Part shown: in pieces, positions 46,899-56,535 of the stretch | Numbering within the stretch: the stretch's first letter is position 1 | Layout of the letters: every line of letters starts with the position of its first letter | NCBI RefSeq assembly: GCF_024730565.1 | Contig: NZ_CP077725.1 | Location: forward strand, 186,001-250,000 | Direction: 5' to 3' | From: Clostridium sp. CM027 | GTDB lineage: Bacteria; Bacillota; Clostridia; Clostridiales; Clostridiaceae | DNA: 64,000 bases | Notes under the pieces: generated by a model | Seen by the model: the letters and a program-made list of their open reading frames with translations, nothing else | Databases searched by the model: none | Told to the model about the DNA's origin: nothing | Program-made: the position numbers and the translations under genes

Positions 46899-49190
46899 AT
46901 GAATAGAGAATTAACTCCAAAAGATATTATATATGAATTTGACATTGAAGATATGAGTACAAAAGAAGAATTATATACTATGCCTCAATATTATGATGTA
47001 ATAGAAAATATTAAAACTGCCATGAGTATAGATAAAGAGGGTTTTAATATTTATTTAATAGATGACTTTTCAAAAGAAACCATTAAAGAGATTATGAAAT
47101 ATGTAAATAAAAGTTTCGAAAATAAGAGCAAACCAAAAGACATTTGTTATGTACTATATGAAGATGAAAAATCTCCTAAACCTATTTTTGTAAGTAATGG
47201 AGGGGCTAATAAGCTAAAAGAGACATTTGAAGAAATGCAGAATGAATATTTAGGGTGCACATTTCAGTTTTATAACAATTCTGCAAATAAGGAAATTGAA
47301 GACATTCAGGAAAATATTCAAAAGAAAAGAAATAAATTAATTGGTAAGCTAATAGATACAGCAAAAGAGAAAGGTTTTGATATAAAATCCACTAATAGCG
47401 GATTCACATTCATTCCTTTAAGTGATGAAAAGGAAATGTCTGAAAATGAATATGAAACATTGGATAAAGGGGAAAAAGATAATATTTTATACACGGCAAC
47501 TATGTTAAAAGAGAATGCTCGCGAAACATTAGAGGAACTAAAAGATTCTGAAGGAGAAGACTTAGAGAAAATAAAACAACTAATGGAAGTGTACTATAAA
47601 AATGAAATGAATGATTTAAAAGAAGAATATAAAAATTTGTTTATGGAAGATGAATCTGTACAAAATTATTTTGATATAGTATGCAATGATATTGAAAAAA
47701 GACTTATAGATAATTATTCTTTAAGTTATGATGATGACGAGGAAAAGATAAATGAAATTATATACAAATATGCTATAAATGTAATGGTAGATAATAGTGA
47801 AAATCAAATTCGTCCAGTAATATTTGAACAAGATCCTAATTTGACAAACTTACTTGGAAATATAGAGTATGAAAATCACAAAGGGGTTTATTCTACAGGT
47901 ATAGAATTTATAAAAAGCGGTAGTATACTAAAAGCAAATGAAGGGTGTTTGATAATTAGAGCAAATGATTTACTAAAGGATGCTGCGGCTTATCATAATT
48001 TGAAAAAAACATTATTAACAGAGGAGGTAGATTCGGCTTATAACAGAAACTCTTATGAGATTGGATCTTTAAATGCATTTAACCCAGAACCTATACCAGT
48101 TAAGGAAAAGATAATTCTTATTGGAAACTATGAGACTTATGACTTGCTTTATAACTATGATGAAGACTTTAGAAAAATTTTCACTATAAAAGCAGAATGT
48201 AATCCAGTGCAGAATATAGACAATGATTTAAAGAAATCTCTTGTATTTGAGATAAATAAAACTTGTTGCGAAAACAATTATAAGTTTCTTACAAAAGGAG
48301 CTATAAGAGAAGTAGCAAAGATTTTATCACGGAAAGCACAGAGTAGAGAAAAGATATACTATGACAAATATGAAATAAATAAGCTACTAATCTTAGCTAA
48401 CAATAAGGTTATAGGAGAAAATAAAAAAGAGATTAGTGAAGGAGATATAATTGAGGTAGGCTATAAAAAAGACATCATGGAAAAGGAAATTTTAGACAAT
48501 TATACTGAAAAAAAGATGCTTATTGATGTTATAAATAGTAGAATTGGACAAGTGAATGGATTATCGGTAATGGATACAGGATATTTTAGTTTTGGTAAGC
48601 CAATAAAGATTACCTGTTGCTGCTATAAGGGAGAAGGTAATATTATAGATGTCCAAAAGGAGAGCAATCTAAGTGGAAGTATCCATAGTAAATCTATTAA
48701 TATTTTAAAGGGATATATAAGTACTATTAATGGCGGATTTACTAAATTACCGGTAGATTTTCACCTAAGCTTTGAACAAATCTATGGAAAAATAGATGGT
48801 GATAGTGCATCGGTTGCAGAAATAATGTGTATGCTCTCAGCGCTAAGTAAGATACCTATAAAACAGAGCATTGCAATCACTGGTTCGGTAAATCAATTTG
48901 GTGAGGTCCAACCTATAGGAGGAGTAAACGATAAAATAGAAGGTTTCTTTGCAGCATGCAAAGCAATTGACTCAATAAAGGATAAAGGTGTAATGATACC
49001 TTTGTCAAATGCAGTAGACTTGGTTTTAAATGAAGAAGTTGAAAGCGAAATTAAAAATGGAAACTTTCATATATATACGATGACATCTATAGAGGATGCA
49101 ATTGGAGTGCTAATGGGAAATCCTGATATTAGCTTTGATGCTGTAATGATAGCTATTAACAAAGAATTAAAAAAATATAGCAAAAAATGA
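46899..49190 (+). CDS. Lon-type (S16) protease with degenerate ATPase domain, LonH/YcbZ-like
   Basis: A 763-residue protein of the Lon-related (YcbZ/LonH) type. The C-terminal S16 protease domain is intact: Ser636 in GDSASVAE and Lys679 in GGVNDKIEG are 43 residues apart, as are Ser679 and Lys722 of E. coli Lon. Family blocks such as IEYENHKGVY, GSLNAFNPEPIPVKEKIILIG and YDEDF are present. The Walker A site of the family should follow GFNIYL (residues 48-53) but reads IDDFSKETIKEI, with no G-x-G-K/R. The Walker B-like GCLIIRANDLL has Arg where Asp is expected. It may be ATP-independent. A coiled-coil-like charged region covers about residues 125-250. GGAGGAGG precedes the ATG. Confidence 0.88.
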   Translation: MNRELTPKDIIYEFDIEDMSTKEELYTMPQYYDVIENIKTAMSIDKEGFNIYLIDDFSKETIKEIMKYVNKSFENKSKPKDICYVLYEDEKSPKPIFVSNGGANKLKETFEEMQNEYLGCTFQFYNNSANKEIEDIQENIQKKRNKLIGKLIDTAKEKGFDIKSTNSGFTFIPLSDEKEMSENEYETLDKGEKDNILYTATMLKENARETLEELKDSEGEDLEKIKQLMEVYYKNEMNDLKEEYKNLFMEDESVQNYFDIVCNDIEKRLIDNYSLSYDDDEEKINEIIYKYAINVMVDNSENQIRPVIFEQDPNLTNLLGNIEYENHKGVYSTGIEFIKSGSILKANEGCLIIRANDLLKDAAAYHNLKKTLLTEEVDSAYNRNSYEIGSLNAFNPEPIPVKEKIILIGNYETYDLLYNYDEDFRKIFTIKAECNPVQNIDNDLKKSLVFEINKTCCENNYKFLTKGAIREVAKILSRKAQSREKIYYDKYEINKLLILANNKVIGENKKEISEGDIIEVGYKKDIMEKEILDNYTEKKMLIDVINSRIGQVNGLSVMDTGYFSFGKPIKITCCCYKGEGNIIDVQKESNLSGSIHSKSINILKGYISTINGGFTKLPVDFHLSFEQIYGKIDGDSASVAEIMCMLSALSKIPIKQSIAITGSVNQFGEVQPIGGVNDKIEGFFAACKAIDSIKDKGVMIPLSNAVDLVLNEEVESEIKNGNFHIYTMTSIEDAIGVLMGNPDISFDAVMIAINKELKKYSKK

Positions 49191-49194
49191 TGAA

Positions 49195-49210
49195 CAGCTC
49201 CGCGGGAGAT
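49195..49210 (-). repeat. Structured intergenic repeat, copy B
   Basis: Reverse complement of 49195-49210 matches 27888-27903 at 14 of 16 bases. It lies directly after the stop of the lon-like gene, as copy A lies after recJ. Confidence 0.45.
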
Positions 49211-49249
49211 GAAGCTTCCTAGGTTATTATTTAATAATAGATATTAAAT

Positions 49250-49273
49250 AAGCAGGACTAAATTGTCCTGCTT
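49250..49273. terminator. Terminator between the lon-like gene and ychF
   Basis: AAGCAGGAC pairs with GTCCTGCTT around TAAATT. The A/T tails are short on both strands; probably bidirectional. Confidence 0.65.
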
Positions 49274-49279
49274 GCTTTG

Positions 49280-50377
49280 CTACACGTTAAATCTAAAGTT
49301 AACTACATCGCCATCTTGCATAATATACTCTTTTCCTTCAAGTCTATACAGTCCTTTTTCTTTAGCAGCAGCTTCGGAGCCACATTCAACTAATTTATCA
49401 AAGGAAACTATTTCTGCTCTTATAAAACCTCTTTCTATATCCGAATGGATTTTCCCAGCGGCAGCAGGGGCTTTAGTTCCAATGTTTATAGTCCATGCTC
49501 TTATTTCTTGAGGTCCTGCAGTTAAAAAGCTCATTAAACCGAGTAGTTTATAACTTGAGTGGATAAGTTTATCAAGGCCCGTCTCAGTAAGACCATATTC
49601 CTTTAGAAGTTCCATTTTTTCATCATCATCCAAAGTGGATAATTCTTCTTCAAGTCTGGCGCAAACTACAATTACTTCTGAATTCTCATTCGCAGCAAAT
49701 TCTTTAACTTTTTTTACCATATCATTTTCTGTGTTACCAGACATTAAATCATCTTCGCTTATATTTGCAGCATATAATACTGGTTTTGCAGTAATTAAGA
49801 AAAGAATACTTACAAAAGCGGCTTCTTCTTCGTTAAACTCTAATGTTCTTACTGGAAGATTTGCTTCAAGGTGTTCCTTTATTCTTTCCATAAGAGCATA
49901 TTCCATTTTTGCTGTTTTGTCACCAGAACGAACAAGTTTTACTGACTTTTCCATTCTTCTTTCTAATACATCAAGATCAGAAAAAATAAGTTCTAAATTA
50001 ATAGTATCTATATCACGTGTAGGATCGATATTACCGTCTACATGTATGATGTTGTCATCATTAAAACATCTTACCACATGAACAATAGACTCTACTTCTC
50101 GGATGTGAGATAAAAATTTATTACCTAAACCTTCTCCTTTGCTTGCTCCTTTTACAAGGCCTGCTATATCATAAAATTCAATTGCAGTACGAATTATTTT
50201 TTTACTATTATAAATAGTTTGTAGTACATCCAATCTTTTGTCAGGTACACTTACAACACCTATATTTGGTTCTATAGTACAAAATGGGTAATTAGCAGAT
50301 TCTGCACCTGCTTTTGTTATTGCATTAAACAGTGTGCTTTTTCCTACATTTGGTAAACCTACAATTCCTAGCTTCAT
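49280..50377 (-). CDS. ychF: Ribosome-binding ATPase YchF (Obg-family)
   Basis: A 365-residue Obg-family P-loop protein that prefers ATP. G1 is GLPNVGKST near residues 7-15, G3 is DIAGLVKGASKGEGLGN, and G4 is NISE in YAANISED, the N-x-x-E form that is known to favour ATP over GTP. A TGS domain forms the C-terminus, with AWTINIGTKAPAAAGKIHSD and the final YIMQDGDVVNFRFNV. The start at 50377 gives the typical YchF N-terminus MKLGIVGLPN; an upstream ATG at 50389 would be too near the AAAGGA ribosome site. It is transcribed alone, away from mraZ. Confidence 0.96.
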   Translation of the reverse strand: MKLGIVGLPNVGKSTLFNAITKAGAESANYPFCTIEPNIGVVSVPDKRLDVLQTIYNSKKIIRTAIEFYDIAGLVKGASKGEGLGNKFLSHIREVESIVHVVRCFNDDNIIHVDGNIDPTRDIDTINLELIFSDLDVLERRMEKSVKLVRSGDKTAKMEYALMERIKEHLEANLPVRTLEFNEEEAAFVSILFLITAKPVLYAANISEDDLMSGNTENDMVKKVKEFAANENSEVIVVCARLEEELSTLDDDEKMELLKEYGLTETGLDKLIHSSYKLLGLMSFLTAGPQEIRAWTINIGTKAPAAAGKIHSDIERGFIRAEIVSFDKLVECGSEAAAKEKGLYRLEGKEYIMQDGDVVNFRFNV

Positions 50378-50624
50378 ATATATGTACATTCCTTTCTTGC
50401 ATTTAATATTATTAATTTCTTATAAATTATACCCTACATCGTAATGCATTTCAAGAAAGTAAATTAGCACAATTGTTTAATTTGAAATGCGTAGTCTGAT
50501 AATTATGTATTTTAAGTTAATAAATTCAAATAAAATCATAAAAAAGTTTAATTGTTTTTAAAAAATAAAAATAAAACAATAAAACAAGAAGGAATTTTCA
50601 TTTTTCTATAGAATTATACTTGTT

Positions 50625-50664
50625 AGTGGTTTAAAATGGTTTAAAGTGGTTCGAAGTGGAGTAA
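50625..50664 (+). promoter_or_regulatory. Probable MraZ operator: four 10-bp direct repeats
   Basis: AGTGGTTTAA, AATGGTTTAA, AGTGGTTCGA and AGTGGAGTAA follow each other without gaps, 22 bases before mraZ. MraZ of other bacteria binds direct repeats of about 10 bp with TGG cores in front of its own gene, so this is very likely its autoregulatory site. A TATACT at 50615-50620 just upstream may be the -10. Confidence 0.75.
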
Positions 50665-50685
50665 GTTCATAAGGTAGGGGATAAA

Positions 50686-51114
50686 ATGTTTATTGGTGAA
50701 TATCAACATGCCATTGATAGTAAAAACAGAATGATTATTCCCACCAAATTTCGAGAGGGATTAGGCAGTGAATTTATATTGACTAAGGGCCTAGATGGAT
50801 GCTTATACATATATACAACGCTTGAGTGGAATATAATGGAGGAAAAATTAAAGAAACTTCCATTGACGAGTAAAGATGCCAGGGCATTTGTACGGTTTTT
50901 CTTCTCAGGTGCTAATGAAATAACAGTAGATAAGCAAGGCAGAGCTTTAATACCACAGAATTTATGCGAATATGCAGGCCTTCAAAAGGAAATAGTAAGC
51001 ATAGGAGTATCAACTAGAATAGAAATATGGTCTAAGGATAAATGGGATAAATATAATGAATCAGATATTAATTTTGATGAAATAGCAGAAAAAATGAATG
51101 AATTAGGCATATAA
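50686..51114 (+). CDS. mraZ: Transcriptional regulator MraZ
   Basis: A 142-residue protein of the AbrB-like SpoVT fold with two copies of the MraZ half: [20 protein letters not shown] at residues 4-23 and [19 protein letters not shown] near 76-94. In other bacteria it binds repeats before its own operon and represses dcw transcription. Such repeats stand directly before this gene. The start ATG 50686 follows AGGTAGGGG. It is the first gene of the division/wall cluster, 13 bases before rsmH. Confidence 0.96.
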   Translation: MFIGEYQHAIDSKNRMIIPTKFREGLGSEFILTKGLDGCLYIYTTLEWNIMEEKLKKLPLTSKDARAFVRFFFSGANEITVDKQGRALIPQNLCEYAGLQKEIVSIGVSTRIEIWSKDKWDKYNESDINFDEIAEKMNELGI

Positions 51115-51127
51115 AAGGAGATTAAAA

Positions 51128-52060
51128 ATGGAATTTAAACATGTATCAGTTTTATTAAATGAGTGTATTGATGCGCTAGATATTAAAGAGGATGGAATTT
51201 ATGTTGATTGTACATTAGGAGGTGCAGGGCACTCCTTAGAAATCTTAAAAAGACTGTCACCTAAAGGACGGTTAATTGGAATTGACCAAGATGAAGATGC
51301 ATTAAAAGCTGCAAAGGAAAAAATCAAAGAATATAACAATGTTACATATGTACATGATAATTTTTATAACATTGGAGCAATACTTGACAAACTTAAAATA
51401 GAAAAAGTAGATGGGATTTTTATGGATTTAGGGGTGTCGTCATATCAATTAGACAATGCGGAACGTGGGTTTAGCTACATGAGGGATGCGAATCTTGATA
51501 TGAGAATGGATAGAAGCAAAGGTATAACAGCATATGATGTGGTAAATAACTACGAAGAGCCACAGATAGCAGAGGTTTTAAGAAATTATGGCGAAGAAAA
51601 ATTTTCGAAAAGAATTGCTAATTTCATAGTAGATAGAAGAAAAGATAAACCAATCAATACTACTTTGGAACTAGTGAATGTTATAGATGCAGCGATTCCC
51701 GCAAAGTTTAAGAGAGATGGAGGCCATCCAGCTAAAAGAACATTCCAAGGAATAAGAATCGAAGTTAATGGGGAATTAAAAATATTAGATAAAGCAATTG
51801 AGGATGGAATAGCTAGACTACATCGCGGTGGGAGAATGGCGATAATTACATTCCAGTCACTTGAAGATAGAATTGTTAAAGTTAAATTTAAAAGTTTAGA
51901 AGATCCATGCAAATGTCCAAAAGAGTTACCTATGTGTGTGTGTGGTAAAACACCAATCGTGAAACTTATAAGTAGAAAACCTATAAGGGCAACAGAGACA
52001 GAGATAGAAATAAACTCAAGAAGTAGAAGTGCAAAACTAAGAGTGGCGCAAAAAAATTAG
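51128..52060 (+). CDS. rsmH: 16S rRNA (cytosine-1402-N4)-methyltransferase RsmH
   Basis: A 310-residue SAM-dependent methyltransferase that modifies C1402 of 16S rRNA. The start is [17 protein letters not shown], followed by [10 protein letters not shown] (SAM motif), [44 protein letters not shown], and the C-terminal [20 protein letters not shown]. Length is as usual. It sits between mraZ and ftsL with an AAAGGAG ribosome site. Confidence 0.97.
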   Translation: MEFKHVSVLLNECIDALDIKEDGIYVDCTLGGAGHSLEILKRLSPKGRLIGIDQDEDALKAAKEKIKEYNNVTYVHDNFYNIGAILDKLKIEKVDGIFMDLGVSSYQLDNAERGFSYMRDANLDMRMDRSKGITAYDVVNNYEEPQIAEVLRNYGEEKFSKRIANFIVDRRKDKPINTTLELVNVIDAAIPAKFKRDGGHPAKRTFQGIRIEVNGELKILDKAIEDGIARLHRGGRMAIITFQSLEDRIVKVKFKSLEDPCKCPKELPMCVCGKTPIVKLISRKPIRATETEIEINSRSRSAKLRVAQKN

Positions 52061-52087
52061 TTCTAAATTGTGGATGGGGTGAATAAA

Positions 52088-52573
52088 GTGATAATAGAAA
52101 AAAATAAGTTTATAATGGATGGAAATACAGTTTTAGCACCATATGAGCCATTAAAAAAACGAAAATATGAAGATTTAGAAAAATCACGAAAACAGACACA
52201 AAGCAGTAAAAATCTGAAGGAAATGAAAAAGAAAAAAAGAGTTCTTTTAAATATTAGTTTAGGGTTTGTTATTGGAATGATAACCATTGCTAGATATTGT
52301 ATGATTTATAATTATCAAGATGCGACTTCTAAAGTTAAAGCTGAAATAGAAATGGTCAGTAAAGAAAATGACGCGTATGATGTAGAACTAATGAAGTTTA
52401 GAAATATAAGTTACGTTGAGAAAACAGCGACGACAAAACTTCATATGGTTAACCCAAAGGTTAGTGACATACAATACTTAAATTTGAGTAAAAACAATTT
52501 AGAAACAAAAGAAGAGTTAGAAGCGAAAACAAGTAACGACGTAATAGATAAAATTAAAAATATTATTTTTTAA
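52088..52573 (+). CDS. ftsL: Cell division protein FtsL-like
   Basis: A 161-residue bitopic protein with a basic cytoplasmic part of about 55 residues, one membrane segment (about residues 53-75), a short coiled-coil (KAEIEMVSKENDAYDVELMK) and a tail with YVEKTATTKLHMVNP, where the last part matches the A-x-x-x-L-G/H-M-x-x-P motif of FtsL. FtsL links FtsQ/DivIB and the FtsW-PBP pair at midcell. I chose GTG 52088, since GGGGTGA at 52076-52082 is 6 bases away; a GTG at 52070 has no ribosome site. The position between rsmH and a PBP gene confirms the call. Confidence 0.85.
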   Translation: MIIEKNKFIMDGNTVLAPYEPLKKRKYEDLEKSRKQTQSSKNLKEMKKKKRVLLNISLGFVIGMITIARYCMIYNYQDATSKVKAEIEMVSKENDAYDVELMKFRNISYVEKTATTKLHMVNPKVSDIQYLNLSKNNLETKEELEAKTSNDVIDKIKNIIF

Positions 52574-52612
52574 TTACTGTTTGCTTTGAAGAATTAGCAA
52601 GGAGGACATAAA

Positions 52613-54808
52613 TTGGCAAAAGGAGAGTATAGAGACAAGGTAGTAGTTAAGCGTAGAATGTTGGTTGTCTTTTTCATGCTTTTTCTTTTGCTTTTTCTAT
52701 TAATTAGTAGGTTGAGCTACGTAATGATAGCTAAAGGGAAGGAATATAAAGAAAAAGCAATTTTGCAGTGGACAAGTGACGTTCGGATTGCACCAAAGAG
52801 GGGAAGGATCTTAGACAGAAATGGAGAAGATTTAGCTATAAGTGCAAATGTATTTAGAGTGGATTTAGATCTTAATTCGCTACGTGAAACTACTAAAAAA
52901 AACAAGCTAAGTATGAACGATATTGCACCAGAAATCGCTAAAATACTTGGAATGGAATCTAGTGAAGTTTTACCTGTTTTGACTAAGACTAATTCAAAGG
53001 GGAAACCTATTGGAGCAGCGATTTTAAAGAGAAGAATAGATAAAGCTACAGCTGATAAAATTAATGATTTTTCGAAAAATCAAAAGCTTCGAGGAATTGT
53101 TATTACTGGAGATACAAAAAGATATTATCCCAATGGGAATTTCTTAGCAAATGTTGTAGGGCATACGAATTCTGATGGCAATGGACTTACAGGTGTTGAA
53201 TTGTATTACAATAAATATCTATCAGGTATACCTGGAATAAAAATTTCAGAAACCGATAGAAAAAGTGAAGAATTGCCTTATACAATCTCAGATTATACAA
53301 AGCCTATAGAGGGTAAAGATGTAGTACTTACTATTGATGAGATGATTCAATATTTTTGTGAGAAAGCAGCTTCGCAGGCTATGATTGACAATAAAGCGAA
53401 AGCAGTTAGTATAATTGCAATGAATCCTAAAAATGGAGAAATATTGGGGATGGTTAATAAACCAGATTATAATCCTAATGACCCTTGGGACCTTACTAAA
53501 AATTTTGATGAAAATCAAAAGGCATGGAGAAATAGAGCAGTAAGTGATACGTTCGAGCCGGGGTCTATTTTTAAAGTGTTTACGGCTACAGGGGCTATGG
53601 AAGAAGGGCTAGTTAAGGAAGATGATAAATTTAACTGTACTGGTAGCACTGTAGTTTTAGGTAAAGCAGTAAAGTGTTGGAAAACCACAGGGCATGGATC
53701 TCAAAATTTTGTGGATATATTAAAAAACTCTTGTAATGTTGGATTTATGGAACTTGGTAGAAGACTTGGTCCAGAAAAACTAAATAAATACATTGAATTA
53801 TTTGGATTTGGTAAAAAAACTGGTATTGATTTAAATGGAGAAGCACTCGGAATAATTAGAAAAGCTAAAGATATGACTGCTCTTGATGTAGCAGTAACAT
53901 CCTTTGGGCAAGGGAATACCTTATCTTGTATACAGTATATGAAGGGCTTTAACGCTATTGCAAATGGGGGAAAACTTATAACGCCTCATGTTATGAAAGA
54001 GATAGTAAATTATGATGATTTAAATAATAAAAAAGTTCTGCAAAAATATTCAAATTATAATGAAAGAAAAATAATGGATGAAGGAGTTGCAAAGCAGCTT
54101 CGATCTTACCTTGAGCAGGTTGTAGAAAATGGTGGTGGTAAAAAGGCATTTATTGCAGGATACCATATTGCCGGAAAGACAGGGACAGCTCAAAAAATTA
54201 ATACTACAGGAGCTGGCTATGCACCAGGAAAATATGTATCATCATTTGCAGGAATGGCGCCTGCAAATGATCCTCAGATAACCTTATTAATTAATATTGA
54301 TGAACCAGACCCCTCTTGGTATTATGGTGGTCAGATTGCAACAGTAGTTGGAAAGCAAGTTTTTAATGATGTTTTTAATTATTTATCATTTAAATCTGAT
54401 GCTTCAAAGGAGGAAACTTCAAAAAGCTTATTAAAGGATGTTATTGTGCCTGAAGTAAGGGGCCTTAAGAAGTCGGAGGCAGAAAAGTCATTGAAAGATA
54501 ATAATTTAAAGGTAAAATTAAGTTCAGATGGAGAAGTTATTACTGATATGACTCCGAAACCTGGATATACGGTTAAGGAAGGAACTGAAATTATTTTACA
54601 CACTGGTGAATTAAAAAAAGATAATAATATGGTCATGGTTCCAAATATAATAGGAAGTAGCCCGGAAAAAACTACTGCACTTCTAGGAAGTCTTGGACTA
54701 AAAGCTAAATTCGTTGGTAATGGAATAGTCGCAGAGCAAAGCATAGAATGCAAAGAAGTGAAAAAAGGAACTACGATAACAATTCATTTAGATATTACGG
54801 CTGATTAG
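52613..54808 (+). CDS. Class B penicillin-binding protein with two PASTA domains (FtsI/PbpB or SpoVD type)
   Basis: A 731-residue septal transpeptidase. After one membrane segment (about residues 16-38) comes the dimerisation domain with RGRILDRNGEDLA. The transpeptidase motifs are Ser318-I-F-Lys321, Ser373-C-Asn375 and Lys522-T-G. Two PASTA domains end the protein (about residues 606-660 and 665-731), starting VPEVRGLKKSEAEKSL and VPNIIGSSPEKTTALL. B. subtilis has both PbpB (two PASTA) and SpoVD (one); here a single gene takes this place, and two PASTA domains favour PbpB/FtsI. The start is TTG 52613, with AAGGAGG 7 bases upstream. Confidence 0.92.
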   Translation: MAKGEYRDKVVVKRRMLVVFFMLFLLLFLLISRLSYVMIAKGKEYKEKAILQWTSDVRIAPKRGRILDRNGEDLAISANVFRVDLDLNSLRETTKKNKLSMNDIAPEIAKILGMESSEVLPVLTKTNSKGKPIGAAILKRRIDKATADKINDFSKNQKLRGIVITGDTKRYYPNGNFLANVVGHTNSDGNGLTGVELYYNKYLSGIPGIKISETDRKSEELPYTISDYTKPIEGKDVVLTIDEMIQYFCEKAASQAMIDNKAKAVSIIAMNPKNGEILGMVNKPDYNPNDPWDLTKNFDENQKAWRNRAVSDTFEPGSIFKVFTATGAMEEGLVKEDDKFNCTGSTVVLGKAVKCWKTTGHGSQNFVDILKNSCNVGFMELGRRLGPEKLNKYIELFGFGKKTGIDLNGEALGIIRKAKDMTALDVAVTSFGQGNTLSCIQYMKGFNAIANGGKLITPHVMKEIVNYDDLNNKKVLQKYSNYNERKIMDEGVAKQLRSYLEQVVENGGGKKAFIAGYHIAGKTGTAQKINTTGAGYAPGKYVSSFAGMAPANDPQITLLINIDEPDPSWYYGGQIATVVGKQVFNDVFNYLSFKSDASKEETSKSLLKDVIVPEVRGLKKSEAEKSLKDNNLKVKLSSDGEVITDMTPKPGYTVKEGTEIILHTGELKKDNNMVMVPNIIGSSPEKTTALLGSLGLKAKFVGNGIVAEQSIECKEVKKGTTITIHLDITAD

Positions 54809-54836
54809 TTAAAGCATCATCTTCGATGCTGTAATA

Positions 54837-54943
54837 TTAATGACTTCAGAAGTAAATTTATATCCCACTGAATATTTTACTTTATTATAGTATGTAACAC
54901 CTACTTTTAGAAAAGCGTGATTTTACTTCTGAAATGTCATTAA
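54837..54943. repeat. Long imperfect inverted repeat between the PBP gene and murE
   Basis: 54837-54857 (TTAATGACTTCAGAAGTAAA and one more base) is the near-perfect complement of 54920-54943, apart from a 2-base bulge and one extra A. The arms are 62 bases apart. It ends 9 bases before a TATAAT at 54952-54957. Function unknown. Confidence 0.7.
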
Positions 54944-54971
54944 ATATAGTGTATAATTAGGTGATAGGCAC

Positions 54972-55088
54972 ATGAAAATAAAACCGACAGGACTCAGCAA
55001 TTCTGAGCTGTCGGATTTGCCATGTAAAAGGGGAATAGATATTTTTTTTGTTAAGCATATTTTATGTGATGATTTAAAGGAGTGGTAA
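54972..55088 (+). CDS. Possible 38-codon leader reading frame before murE
   Basis: From ATG 54972 a frame of 38 codons runs to TAA 55086-55088, one base before the murE start. It reads [20 protein letters not shown] and then 18 more residues ending CDDLKEW. A TATAAT at 54952-54957 lies 14 bases upstream, so transcription would start close to the ATG, with AGGTGAT as a weak ribosome site. Its first half overlaps a GC-rich hairpin (CCGACAG / CTGTCGG with CTCAG / CTGAG, about 54984-55014). It could be a leader peptide, a small protein, or just a chance frame over a regulatory hairpin. I do not recognise it. Confidence 0.35.
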   Translation: MKIKPTGLSNSELSDLPCKRGIDIFFVKHILCDDLKEW

Positions 55089-55089
55089 T

Positions 55090-56535
55090 ATGAATTTTGA
55101 AAAAATTATGGAGAATATTAATTTCAATTTAATCCAGGGTAACATTGATATTGATATAAAGGGAATTCAATATGATTCAAGAAAAATTAAAGAAGGGGAT
55201 GTGTTTTTCGCTGTAGAAGGGTATAATCTTGATGGTCATAAATATATACAAAATGCAATTAACAATGGAGCAGTTGCTGTTGTGTGCCAGAAAAATATAG
55301 AAGAGCATTTAAACTGTGTGGTGATTAGAGTAGAAGATAGCAGAAAAGCATTGGCCATAAGTGCAGCTAATTACTATGAAAATCCAAGTCGTAACATGAA
55401 AATGATAGGAGTTACAGGTACTAATGGAAAAACAACTTCAGCTTTTATGATTAAAGCTATTTTGGAACAGCAAGGGTACAAAGTTGGACTTATTGGAACT
55501 ATAGCAAATTATATTGGAGAAAAGAAAATTCATACAGAGAGGACTACTCCTGAATCACTTGAATTACATGAACTTTTCAAGGAAATGGTGGAGTCGGGTG
55601 TGGATTATTGTGTTATGGAGGTGTCTTCGCACTCTTTAAGTTTAGATAGAGTATATGGAATAGAGTTTTGCGAAAGTATTTTTACAAATTTAACTCAGGA
55701 TCATTTAGATTTCCATAAAACCTTTGAAAATTATTTTAATGCAAAATTAAAGTTATTTGAGTTAAGTAAAAGCGCTGTAATTAACATTGATGATATATAT
55801 GGAGCAAAAGTCTATAGTTTAATTAAAAGTAGCAAATTAAGCTATGGATTAAATGGCAATGCAGATATTATGGCAAGTGATATAAAAATGCATTCAAGGG
55901 GAAGTGAATTTACATTAGAGTACAAAGGAAACTCTTTTGAAATAGAATTGAGTATACCAGGAAATTACAATATATATAATGCGCTTGGGTCTATAGCAGT
56001 TTGCTTAAATCAGGGAGTGGACCTAGCTAAAATTAAACTAGCTCTACAAAAGATTCAAGTGCCTGGGCGTTGTGAACTTGCTTACAATAACCATAAGTTG
56101 GGATTTGAAATAATTTTAGATTATGCACATACGCCAGATGCATTAGAAAATATACTAAAAACTGTCAGGGAATTTACAAAGGGTAAACTTATAAGCGTTT
56201 TTGGTTGTGGTGGAGATAGAGATAAAGCCAAAAGAGCTATAATGGGCAAAATTGGAACTCAGCTAAGCGATTTTTCATTAATAACTTCAGATAATCCAAG
56301 AACTGAAGATCCTATGCAAATAATTAATGATGTAGCATCCGGTATTGAAAAACATAATTTCGAAATTATAGAGAATAGGCGCGCGGCTATAAAACGAGCA
56401 ATTGAAATTGCAAGATGCGGTGATATAATTGTTATCGCAGGAAAAGGGCATGAAGACTATCAAGTTTTGAAAGAAAAAACTATACATTTTGATGAGCGAG
56501 AAGTTGTCTCAGAGATAATAAAGGAGCTATTTTAG
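55090..56535 (+). CDS. murE: UDP-MurNAc-tripeptide synthetase MurE, probably DAP-adding
   Basis: A 481-residue Mur ligase that adds the third residue of the stem peptide. The P-loop is [10 protein letters not shown] near residues 110-119, followed by [25 protein letters not shown] and [10 protein letters not shown]. The motif D401-N-P-R404 marks enzymes that add meso-diaminopimelate; lysine-adding ones have a different motif (DDPxxE or DNPA). This agrees with DAP-type peptidoglycan in clostridia. The start ATG 55090 follows AAAGGAGTGG. murF starts directly after its stop. Confidence 0.95.
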   Translation: MNFEKIMENINFNLIQGNIDIDIKGIQYDSRKIKEGDVFFAVEGYNLDGHKYIQNAINNGAVAVVCQKNIEEHLNCVVIRVEDSRKALAISAANYYENPSRNMKMIGVTGTNGKTTSAFMIKAILEQQGYKVGLIGTIANYIGEKKIHTERTTPESLELHELFKEMVESGVDYCVMEVSSHSLSLDRVYGIEFCESIFTNLTQDHLDFHKTFENYFNAKLKLFELSKSAVINIDDIYGAKVYSLIKSSKLSYGLNGNADIMASDIKMHSRGSEFTLEYKGNSFEIELSIPGNYNIYNALGSIAVCLNQGVDLAKIKLALQKIQVPGRCELAYNNHKLGFEIILDYAHTPDALENILKTVREFTKGKLISVFGCGGDRDKAKRAIMGKIGTQLSDFSLITSDNPRTEDPMQIINDVASGIEKHNFEIIENRRAAIKRAIEIARCGDIIVIAGKGHEDYQVLKEKTIHFDEREVVSEIIKELF

